Origin: Parasediminibacterium sp046546515
Lineage (GTDB): Bacteria > Bacteroidota > Bacteroidia > Chitinophagales > Chitinophagaceae
Direction: 5' to 3'
NCBI RefSeq assembly: GCF_046546515.1
Contig: NZ_JBKHKJ010000007.1
Coordinates: 109,528-173,527, forward strand
Length of the DNA stretch: 64,000 bases
Under the pieces are notes generated by a model, which searched no databases, was not told the DNA's origin, and saw only the letters and a program-made list of their open reading frames with translations. Within the stretch, counting starts at the first letter, position 1, and each line of letters begins with the position of its first letter. A program made the position numbers and the translations under genes. Positions 52,468 through 60,197 of this stretch are shown here, piece by piece.

Positions 52468-53802
52468 TCATTGGCTAAATGACTGCAGCACGGGCAGTTT
52501 ATTGATGTATTGCCATATATCTTTTTGGCTGCCCCCTTCATAAGTACTCAGGCTCGGTATTTCATTGTCATGGCTAATATTGATTATTTTACAATAAGCC
52601 GTGTCTGTGTTCTTATATTTTACCAACGCCCTGAATGGCTTGCCAATCACGTTCACCTGTTCAGTTTCTACTCTCAGGCTTTTCTGTTTTATTTCCGTTG
52701 CCAAGTTTTTTAAATTGGCATAACCTTCGGCTTCCACGCTTGTGTCTGGCAATGCCTGTTTTATTATTTTCAAGGCTTTTACATTGCCCCAACGGTTGGC
52801 GGTATCGCCAAAAGGGCTGTAGCCAGCCGCTTTGTCTTTTTCCAGTTTGGCCAATAAATACCATGCCTGCAAGTTTTGCGGGTGGTGGGGATATTGTGCA
52901 ATAATGGCTTCTAGTGCTTTTTTATACAAGCTGTCTTTGCCCTCCATCACGCCAAACTGCTTTACCCATTCTATGCGCTCCAAGTCCACGTCTATCTCGG
53001 CGGCAGTATCTTTTTGGCTTTGGTGGAAGGCAATCAATTGCTGGAACAGTTGCAGGCTTGCCAGCAACAAGGAAGCACTGTCTTTAGAAGCAAAAACAGC
53101 ATTGGCATATAAGGGCGCAGGTTGCAAGGCATTGGCATCATTTAACTCAAAGGCGTATGCGGGCTTGGTAATATAGGCTTCGCCCGTTTTAAAGTAATCC
53201 AGAGCCTGATGTGCCAGCAAATCATACAAAGTAGGGCGTAGCTCACGGCTATTTCCTTTGAGTATGATGGCTCTGAAAGCAGATAAGTTTGTTTGCTGCA
53301 AAAAAGCGGCTGGCTCTATAGACAATAAATAGTGCTGTGCAATGGCTTTGTGAAAATCTTCTGCACTCCAAGTGTCTATGCTGTCTTTTTGGTAATTAAT
53401 GGTGGTTGACCGCCGATATAATTGCCACCTATTTTGGTTAAAATAAGTTTGATACTGAAAAGCAATTAGTCCATGCAGGATGGCTTTTACCGTGGCATCG
53501 TTTTTTTTGTCCAGTTCTTGCTCCAGCAAATGGATGCTTCGGTTGGGGTTGTTTTCCTGCACTTTGTCTGTAAGGCTTATCTTATACACCAATGCTTTTA
53601 CCTGCTGTGCAGGCATGGCATTTTGGCTGGCCAAAGCATACAAGGAATCAATTTTTTCTAATGCCCGCTTTGTTTGGTTTTGCTTGGTTACCAAGCTGTC
53701 TATGCCCGCCCAATGCTTGCTGAAAGCGGTGTCTTTTTGTTGTGCATTTGCGGAAGCAAAAAGGAAAAAAATAAAAAGAGCGGTGGCAATCTTGGACAGC
53801 AT
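52468..53802 (-). CDS. Alpha-2-macroglobulin family protein, N-terminal part (cut by UGA)
   Basis: A 444-residue frame with a signal peptide (MLSKIATALFIFFLFASANAQ). It is mostly helical, with repeat-like segments, and the final 60 residues begin a beta domain (VNVIGKPFRALVKYKNTDTA). This is the usual N-terminal extension of Bacteroidota alpha-2-macroglobulins that precedes the MG domains. It ends at UGA (52470-52468) in mid-domain, and the same frame continues into the macroglobulin part. Without read-through it would be a short secreted fragment. Confidence 0.75.
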   Translation of the reverse strand: MLSKIATALFIFFLFASANAQQKDTAFSKHWAGIDSLVTKQNQTKRALEKIDSLYALASQNAMPAQQVKALVYKISLTDKVQENNPNRSIHLLEQELDKKNDATVKAILHGLIAFQYQTYFNQNRWQLYRRSTTINYQKDSIDTWSAEDFHKAIAQHYLLSIEPAAFLQQTNLSAFRAIILKGNSRELRPTLYDLLAHQALDYFKTGEAYITKPAYAFELNDANALQPAPLYANAVFASKDSASLLLASLQLFQQLIAFHQSQKDTAAEIDVDLERIEWVKQFGVMEGKDSLYKKALEAIIAQYPHHPQNLQAWYLLAKLEKDKAAGYSPFGDTANRWGNVKALKIIKQALPDTSVEAEGYANLKNLATEIKQKSLRVETEQVNVIGKPFRALVKYKNTDTAYCKIINISHDNEIPSLSTYEGGSQKDIWQYINKLPVLQSFSQ

Positions 53803-53945
53803 AAATCATTTAATTTTAGAGGTGAAAGGTAGCTATTTACTTTGATGCAAATTGATGCATAATTACATAACAGGTTTTAGAGTTTAAAAAAATATTTTTA
53901 ATTATAACCCATCAGTACATTTTTATTGTAAAACCTTAACTGTAT

Positions 53946-54007
53946 AATATTTGAAGTATTTTTTTTGAAGCACTTTAAAGTGCTTCAAAAAAAATGCTTC
54001 AAATATT
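53946..54007. repeat. 62-bp near-perfect palindrome in a divergent promoter
   Basis: Left arm 53946-53976 and right arm 53977-54007 are complementary at 30 of 31 positions, with no loop (centre CACTTT/AAAGTG). Each arm contains TTTTTTTTGAAGCAC or its complement. The symmetry stops sharply at both ends. It could be a cruciform, an operator for a dimeric regulator, or a small inverted-repeat element. Confidence 0.8.
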
Positions 54008-54100
54008 GACAATTGTTATTCATAGAGACTACATCATTTAAACAAAATAAGATAATGTAAAAAATGTCGTTTAAATTACGGCTTGCATTTTGCGGGACAT

Positions 54101-54108
54101 TATTTTTG
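54101..54108 (+). promoter_or_regulatory. Putative -7 box TATTTTTG of trx
   Basis: Exact TAnnTTTG match, 22 bp before the ATG at 54131. A TTG at 54083-54085 lies 15 bp upstream, closer than the ideal -33 spacing. Confidence 0.4.
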
Positions 54109-54130
54109 AATCTCAAAAAACTTGTTCATT

Positions 54131-54445
54131 ATGGAAACAACAACCCCCAATAAATCATTTATAGACACCATCAATAGCAAGGAACCCGTATTGGTAGATT
54201 TTTTTGCCACATGGTGCGGGCCTTGCAAAACCATGGCACCCATTTTAAAAGAAGTAAAGCAGTTGGTAGGCGATGCCGCCACCATCATTAAAGTAGATAT
54301 TGATAAAAACCAAGCCCTTGCCACGCAATACCAAATACAAGGGGTGCCTACTTTTATCATTTTTCAAGAAGGAAAGGTAAAATGGCGGCAAAGCGGGGTG
54401 ATACCTACGGCACAACTGAAAAGGGCGATTGAACAGTATATGTAA
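54131..54445 (+). CDS. Thioredoxin
   Basis: A 104-aa thioredoxin that reduces disulfides in the cytoplasm. The active site WCGPC is at residues 28-32 in DFFATWCGPCKTMAP; the cis-proline segment IQGVPTFIIF is about 69-78. There is no signal peptide. The ATG at 54131 is preferred over an in-frame TTG 9 bp upstream. A heptad tract follows the stop within a few bases. It is divergent from the macroglobulin gene. Confidence 0.92.
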   Translation: METTTPNKSFIDTINSKEPVLVDFFATWCGPCKTMAPILKEVKQLVGDAATIIKVDIDKNQALATQYQIQGVPTFIIFQEGKVKWRQSGVIPTAQLKRAIEQYM

Positions 54446-54486
54446 GTAATAACTAGTAAGGGGTAAATAGTAAGTAGTAAATAATT
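54445..54486 (+). repeat. Heptad tract abutting the trx stop codon
   Basis: AGTAATA, ACTAGTA, AGGGGTA, AATAGTA, AGTAGTA and AATAATT in 7-nt register, beginning at the last base of the trx stop codon. Its complement is at 54603-54627. Confidence 0.65.
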
Positions 54487-54602
54487 GTGCGTAAGAGGAA
54501 AAAGAAGTTCGTGTTTCTTGTTTATGCGTTTTAACTTGCATGTTTATTTAATAACTGAACGCAGGTATAAGGTTTCAAAAAGCCTTATAGGGTTTTGCGT
54601 TG

Positions 54603-54627
54603 ACTTACTACTTATCACTTACTACTT
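54603..54627 (+). repeat. Heptad tract, opposite arm, upstream of the DUF2892 gene
   Basis: ACTTACT, ACTTATC and ACTTACT in 7-nt register, complementary to the AGTAnnA words at 54445-54486 and identical in words to those before pth. It ends 22 bp before the DUF2892 start. Confidence 0.7.
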
Positions 54628-54648
54628 TTATCTATTATCTATTTCACC

Positions 54649-54855
54649 ATGAAGCAAAACATAGGCAAGGCTGATACCATTATCCGCATCATATTGGCAT
54701 TTATTATTTCTGGATTGTTTTTTACCCATACCGTTACTGGCATAACTGGCACGGCATTGCTGGTAGCAGGTGGCATTTTATTGGTTACCGCCGTTTTCAA
54801 TTTTTGCCCATTGTATGCCTTGCTAGGCATTAATAGCTGCGGGATAAAAAAATAG
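54649..54855 (+). CDS. DUF2892-type small membrane protein
   Basis: A 68-aa protein with two transmembrane helices (about 10-27 and 33-52). The pattern NIGKADTIIRIILAFIISGL then TAVFNFCPLYALLGINSC fits the DUF2892 (inner membrane, YgaP-type C-terminal) family, whose Cys-Pro-Leu-Tyr turn is well conserved. Its role is not known; in some proteins it is fused to a rhodanese domain, and thioredoxin as neighbour fits a sulfur or redox context, but this is only suggestive. Confidence 0.75.
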   Translation: MKQNIGKADTIIRIILAFIISGLFFTHTVTGITGTALLVAGGILLVTAVFNFCPLYALLGINSCGIKK

Positions 54856-55050
54856 GCAAGTGGTATTCATGTAGGTGCAAGCCCAGCTCCTACGGGAAGT
54901 TTAGACCGCAATCATTGGCATCATTCAAAATCATTGAATCAGTGGTAAATTTCACCAATTACTAAACAAATTCCCTTTTATAATTTTTTTTGGTACTGTT
55001 TTGGCTTATTTTAGGCTTTCTTTGTTTTCTACTATCAAAGCAGGCATTTT

Positions 55051-58000
55051 TTGAAGAAAATAGTTAAGATAATTGGCAAAATACTACTCTGCATCATCGC
55101 ATTACTGCTGGTGCTGGTGCTTGCTATTCAATTATCCCCCGTGCAAAACTGGCTGGCCGGCTTGGCTACTTCCAAGCTCAGCAGGGCTTTGGGAACAGAA
55201 GTGCGGGTAAAAAATGTGAGCGTTTCCCTGTTCGACAAGATAAATTTAGAAGGGATACTGATCCGGGATCAAAAAAAAGACACCTTGCTCTATGCAGGTG
55301 CATTGAGGGTAAGGATAAACGATTGGTTTTTCTTGAAAGATAAAACTGAGTTAAAATATATTGGCTTGGAAGATGCCACTATCAAACTAAAACGTACCAC
55401 AGCCGTTTGGAACTATGAATACATCATAGACCATTTTGCTTCGCCAAGCAACCCTAAAAGCAAGAAAAAAGGCGTAATTTTAGACTTGAAAAAAATAGAC
55501 CTAAAAAATATATCGTTTGTACAAAACGACCAATGGAGGGGCGAAACCATCTCGGCAAACGTGGGTGGGCTATTGCTGGACGCAAAAAAAATAGACCTCG
55601 CCAAAAGCAGTTTTGCCATCAACAGCCTTTTTGTAGAGAAGCCACGTGTACTGCTTGAGGATTTTGATGGGCTTAGGCCAGATTCTATCAAGCAAAAAGA
55701 CAATGCAAAGCCTAGCAAACCTACCGAGTTTCGGTTCAATCCCGGTATATGGCTTAGCGTGGATAGTTTTAGGATACAGGATGGCAGTTTTGCTACCAAC
55801 CTCGACAAAGACAAACCATTGCCCCATTTTGACGGCACACATTTAAAAATAACACAGCTTACAGGCTCGTTGAACAATCTTTCGTTCAACAACGATACGT
55901 TAAAAGCCAATGTTGACCTTGCCTGCAAAGAACGCTGTGGCTTTGACCTGAAAAAACTAAAAACGCATTTACGCATTACCCCACAAATAATAGAACTGGC
56001 AAAGCTGGATTTGCAAACCAATAAAAGCCACCTTGCCGATTATTATGCCATGCGCTTCAAGCATTTCAGCAGCGACTTTAAAGAATACGTTACCGAGGTA
56101 ACAATGGATGCAAAGTTCAAAGAGTCCAAAGTATTTAGTGACGACATTGCTTATTTTGCCCCGGCACTAAAATCATGGAAAAAGGATGCTACCATTTCTG
56201 GCAGTTTCCTTGGCACAGTGGCTAACTTTAATGTTAAAAAACTATTTATTCGTTCTGGCGGCACTACCAGTATTGCTGGCGATTTGTCAATGAAAGGCCT
56301 GCCTTATATCAACACCACGGTTATCAATTTTACTAGTGGCACCATCAAAACCAATAGCAAAGACATGGCTGTGGTGATACCCGACCTAAAAGAGGTAAAC
56401 CAGCCCAACCTCACTGCTCTAGGCACTGTGTTTTTTAGGGGTAATTTCAATGGCACCATTAGGAATTTCGCTACCAAAGGCATCATAAGTTCCAATATTG
56501 GCGCAGTAGATGCGGACGTAAAGATGTTTTTCCCTAATAAAGCCGAGCCTACCTATACTGGCACTGTGGTTACCCAGCGGTTCAACCTTGGCAAATTCCT
56601 AAACAATACACAATTAGGGCTAATAGATTTTAAAGGCAAAGTTTCGGGCAGCAGCTTCAATATGTCTAAGATAAATACCAACTTAGACGGTTTTTTTAGT
56701 AATTTGGAGTATAATGGCTACAACTATACCAACATTACTACCAATGCCAGCATTATCAGCAATTTCTTTAAAGGGGAAGTGAAAATTGACGACCCAAACC
56801 TCGACTTTACCAGCACCATTGAAATAAATTTCGACAAAGACTTGCCCCGCTTCAATATGTTTGGCGACTTAGTAAAAAGCAATTTCAAAAACTTGAAACT
56901 AACCAACGATAGCGTGCAGCTTACTGGGCTACTGGATTTGAATTTCGTGGGCAAAAACATTGATGATTTCCTAGGCACGGCCAAAATATTGAATGCCAAC
57001 TTGGTGCATGAAGGGGACAAGCTAAGTTTCGACTCGCTTATTTTAAACACGCAAAATGTAAATGGCGAAAAGCTGCTTACCCTTGCCAGCAACGAGTTTA
57101 GCATGGCTATATCGGGCAAAAGCTATAAGTTGTTAGATTTGCCTACTTCTTTCCAAACCTACCTTAGCCATTATTATCCGGCCTATTTCCCTCCGCCAAA
57201 TGTCGTGCCTGTGAACCAAGATTTTAAAGTGTCGTTGTTTACAAAAGACTTTGACAAATATGCCGCCATTATAGACAAGCGGCTAGGCGGATTAGACTAT
57301 GCCACCATAGTGGGCAGCATCAATACCAGCCAAAATAAATTTGATATACAAGCCAATATCCCTACACTCCGGTTCGGCAAGTACCATGTTGCCGATGCTA
57401 CTGTTATTGGCGAAGGCACAATAGATACCTTGAAAATAACAAGCGATATCACCAATATAAGGATAGGCGACAGTTTGAATTTCCCGAATACAAACATCAA
57501 CATCACTTCTAGCAACGACTATTCTGATATAGCAATCCGGGCAAAAGCCGACAACACTTTGAATGCAGCCAGCCTAAATGCGGGGTTATATACGCTGGAA
57601 GATGGGGTACGCATCAGTTTCAATCCTTCATCGTTTATATTGAACGACAAAAAGTGGGATCTGGAAAAGAAAGGGGAGATAGTAATAAGGAAAAACTTTG
57701 TAAGCGCAGAGAATGTAAAATTCACACAAGGTTTGCAGGAAATAAAAGTAGAAACAGAACCTGCAAATGACGAGGGCAATGCCAACAACCTTATCTTGAA
57801 ACTAAAAGACATTGTAGTAGGCGACATGACTTCACTTTTCATGAAAAACCCACAATTTGAAGGCCTTGCCAATGGTGAGATAAGGCTAAATGATTTTTAT
57901 GGCGCATTCAATGCAACGGCTAATATAAAAGCCGAGCAATTCAGGATGGATGTAGATTCAATAGGCTTGGTAAACCTATCGGCATCTTACAGCAACCAAA

Positions 58001-59841
58001 GCGGCGTTGTGGGATTCAAGGCAAAATCGCCCAATAAAAATTACAACTTCAATACAGAAGGCACTTATAGTATAAAAGATTCAACCGGGCAAGCTCTATA
58101 TGTAAACACACAATTGGGCAATACGAAAATCAGCTTGGTGCAACGGTTTCTGGGCGATCTTTTTTCTGACATGAGCGGAGTGGCTACAGGAAACCTAATT
58201 GTGAAAGGCAATCCCAACAGCCCAGATTTGCTTGGCTCTGTAAAGCTCAGCAATGGCGGCCTAAAAATAATTTATACGCAGGTTTATTACACTATAGATA
58301 GTGCCACCATCAATTTTGAGCCAGATGGCATAAACCTAGGCACCATAATAGTAAAAGACAGGTACAAAAATACTGGCGTAGTAAAAGGTAAGATATACGA
58401 AAAAGGATTTAAAAACATGGCTTTTGACCTTGGCCTAACTACCAACAAGCTATTGATGCTAGACACAAAAGCCAAAGACAACAAGCAGTTTTATGGCAAA
58501 GCCATTGGCAAGGCAGATTTAACATTCAAAGGACCAGAAAGCAATGCCTATTTGCAGCTAACGGCAGAATCGAATGATAGCTCGCATATTTATATACCCA
58601 ACTCGCAAAGCAAGGAAAGTGGCGAGGCCGATTTTATAGAGTTTAAGAAATATGGCAAGGAAATGCTGGCCGAAAAAAAGAAAACTAATTTCGACCTTAC
58701 AGTTGACTTGGACTTAGCTGCCAACAACAACGTGAAAATAGACGTTATTCTAGACGAGCTTACAGGTGATGTAATCAAGGCCGTTGGCAACGGCAGGCTT
58801 AGGATAATTGCAGGCACAACAGCCCCATTAAGTATCAAAGGCAGGTACAATATAGACAGGGGCAGCTACGATTTCAATTTCCAATCGTTTATCCGTAAGC
58901 CTTTTGAGCTACTAGCTGGTGCAGGCAATTTTATAGAATGGACAGGCGACCCATTAAAAGCAGACCTGCATATAGACGCAAAATATACGGCAGATAGGGT
59001 TAGCATCAACGATTTGCTAAGCAACCAGCAGGCATCTGTAAACAGTGCCACCAAATCGTACAGGGGCGAGGTTTATGTAATAGCCTCGCTTAGGGACAAG
59101 CTAAGCAAACCCACTATTACCTTTAGCCTCGACTTCCCGCAGGGTAGCCCTGTGAAAACTGATGCTGTTTTTGGTGATTTCATAGCCCGTATAGAAGCTG
59201 ACCAGAATGAAATGCTTTCTCAAGCCACATCCCTTATTGTGTTTGGTTCTTTTGCCCCTTATGGGCAAGGGGTATTGGCTGGCGGCGGGGCCAATAACCT
59301 GAATAATTTTGGCGTGAATACCATCTCGCAATTGGTTACCAAGCAAGTAAACAAAGTAGTATCTAATCTATTATACAAACTTACTGGAGACAAAAGCCTG
59401 CGTTTCGACCTTGGCACTTCTGTTTATAGCAGCTCCAGCATCCTGGATCAAAGTAGTGGGCTTACAGCCAGCACCAGCAGCAGCCACTTAGACCGTACCA
59501 ATGTAACATTTAAGGTAGGCAAAAGCTTTTTTAACGACAATGTGATCGTGACATTTGGCGGCGACCTAGATTTTAACCTTGGCAACACTTCTACCGTTGC
59601 CAATGGTAATTTCCAATGGCTGCCCGACCTAAACGTGGAGTTGGTGCTGTCGCAAGACAAGCGTCTGAGGGCAATAGTGTTTAGCAAGAACAGCCTCGAC
59701 ATCAGTGGCTCCACCCTTGGCCGCCGCAACAGGCAGGGCGTAAGCCTTTCTTACAAAAGGGATTTTGACCATTTCTGGCTTTCCAAGCCCAAGGAAATTC
59801 ACCCGCCATTAAGGGATACTACGGTGGCGAATGTGCCTTAG
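55051..59841 (+). CDS. TamB-domain translocation and assembly protein
   Basis: A 1596-aa AsmA/TamB-family protein. A single N-terminal membrane anchor (residues 7-28; ILLCIIALLLVLVLAIQLS), then a long run of beta-strand-rich repeats expected to form a hydrophobic groove spanning the periplasm, and the TamB (DUF490) domain at the C-terminus (about 1240-1560; RYNIDRGSYDFNFQSF and GDPLKADLHIDAKYTADR). Such proteins move lipids, or help insert outer-membrane proteins. The start codon is TTG: no ATG occurs near and the anchor begins right there. It stands in its own transcript, with no TamA gene in view. Confidence 0.88.
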   Translation: MKKIVKIIGKILLCIIALLLVLVLAIQLSPVQNWLAGLATSKLSRALGTEVRVKNVSVSLFDKINLEGILIRDQKKDTLLYAGALRVRINDWFFLKDKTELKYIGLEDATIKLKRTTAVWNYEYIIDHFASPSNPKSKKKGVILDLKKIDLKNISFVQNDQWRGETISANVGGLLLDAKKIDLAKSSFAINSLFVEKPRVLLEDFDGLRPDSIKQKDNAKPSKPTEFRFNPGIWLSVDSFRIQDGSFATNLDKDKPLPHFDGTHLKITQLTGSLNNLSFNNDTLKANVDLACKERCGFDLKKLKTHLRITPQIIELAKLDLQTNKSHLADYYAMRFKHFSSDFKEYVTEVTMDAKFKESKVFSDDIAYFAPALKSWKKDATISGSFLGTVANFNVKKLFIRSGGTTSIAGDLSMKGLPYINTTVINFTSGTIKTNSKDMAVVIPDLKEVNQPNLTALGTVFFRGNFNGTIRNFATKGIISSNIGAVDADVKMFFPNKAEPTYTGTVVTQRFNLGKFLNNTQLGLIDFKGKVSGSSFNMSKINTNLDGFFSNLEYNGYNYTNITTNASIISNFFKGEVKIDDPNLDFTSTIEINFDKDLPRFNMFGDLVKSNFKNLKLTNDSVQLTGLLDLNFVGKNIDDFLGTAKILNANLVHEGDKLSFDSLILNTQNVNGEKLLTLASNEFSMAISGKSYKLLDLPTSFQTYLSHYYPAYFPPPNVVPVNQDFKVSLFTKDFDKYAAIIDKRLGGLDYATIVGSINTSQNKFDIQANIPTLRFGKYHVADATVIGEGTIDTLKITSDITNIRIGDSLNFPNTNINITSSNDYSDIAIRAKADNTLNAASLNAGLYTLEDGVRISFNPSSFILNDKKWDLEKKGEIVIRKNFVSAENVKFTQGLQEIKVETEPANDEGNANNLILKLKDIVVGDMTSLFMKNPQFEGLANGEIRLNDFYGAFNATANIKAEQFRMDVDSIGLVNLSASYSNQSGVVGFKAKSPNKNYNFNTEGTYSIKDSTGQALYVNTQLGNTKISLVQRFLGDLFSDMSGVATGNLIVKGNPNSPDLLGSVKLSNGGLKIIYTQVYYTIDSATINFEPDGINLGTIIVKDRYKNTGVVKGKIYEKGFKNMAFDLGLTTNKLLMLDTKAKDNKQFYGKAIGKADLTFKGPESNAYLQLTAESNDSSHIYIPNSQSKESGEADFIEFKKYGKEMLAEKKKTNFDLTVDLDLAANNNVKIDVILDELTGDVIKAVGNGRLRIIAGTTAPLSIKGRYNIDRGSYDFNFQSFIRKPFELLAGAGNFIEWTGDPLKADLHIDAKYTADRVSINDLLSNQQASVNSATKSYRGEVYVIASLRDKLSKPTITFSLDFPQGSPVKTDAVFGDFIARIEADQNEMLSQATSLIVFGSFAPYGQGVLAGGGANNLNNFGVNTISQLVTKQVNKVVSNLLYKLTGDKSLRFDLGTSVYSSSSILDQSSGLTASTSSSHLDRTNVTFKVGKSFFNDNVIVTFGGDLDFNLGNTSTVANGNFQWLPDLNVELVLSQDKRLRAIVFSKNSLDISGSTLGRRNRQGVSLSYKRDFDHFWLSKPKEIHPPLRDTTVANVP

Positions 59842-60197
59842 GAGTCATCAATGGTCAGGCCAAGAGGAAATGAAGTATAGGCCATATTTTATGAAAAGCA
59901 ATAGGCAAAATATAAACCATAGCCCTGAAAGGGCGGCATACATCAGCGAAGGGTAAAGCCCTTCGTAAAATTTGCCAACCTTCAAAAGGTTGGCAACCCT
60001 AATCTTCCCCCCAAATAAAATAGTAAAAAATAGTTGAGGTTACCCAAAACCCTAAAAGGGTTGAACAACAGTAGCCATGGGTGCAACCCGTGGTAGGAAT
60101 AAATGCCCAAGGTTATATATATGTTTGAAAATTAAACATTACTGCTTGCCATCTGTCTGATCCAAAGGAAAAATAACTGCCGATAAAAAAATAACGC
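59842..60197. repeat. Cluster of five stacked hairpins in the gap between tamB and the fucosidase gene
   Basis: Hairpins in order: GCCCTGAAAGGGC (59922-59934), CGAAGGG/CCCTTCG (59947-59965), GCCAACC/GGTTGGC (59974-59994), AACCCTAAAAGGGTT (60048-60062) and CCATGGGTGCAACCCGTGG (60076-60094). The CCCTGAAAGGGC word and the CCCGTGG stem belong to dispersed palindromic repeats of Bacteroidota and other phyla. No gene is seen in the 356-bp gap; the fucosidase promoter must lie in its last 100 bp. Confidence 0.65.

Larger units (their letters stand above)
47305..53802 (-). pseudogene. Alpha-2-macroglobulin family gene interrupted by one in-frame UGA
   Basis: The two minus-strand frames at 52468-53802 and 47305-52413 are in the same phase and separated by one TGA (52470-52468), after which the same reading frame continues without another stop (LPPTNDYQQHATEIKIDGLP...) into the second part. 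Read through, it is a 2165-residue protein with a signal peptide, N-terminal domain, macroglobulin domains, TonB-plug-like insert and thioester domain. The stop is most simply a point mutation. UGA is a normal stop here (ligA, ubiD and others end in it), so recoding would be unusual. Sequencing error is possible. Confidence 0.75.
53803..54130. other. Divergent promoter region between the macroglobulin gene and trx
   Basis: AT-rich, 328 bp. It holds the 62-bp palindrome (53946-54007) and the trx -7 box (54101-54108), and must hold the macroglobulin promoter. No gene is seen. Confidence 0.6.

Noticed and set aside
52468..52470. UGA read as tryptophan or selenocysteine
   Set aside because: Other genes (ligA, the LytTR regulator, UbiD) end in TGA, so it is a normal stop. 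No selenocysteine-type hairpin or selenoprotein family is involved.
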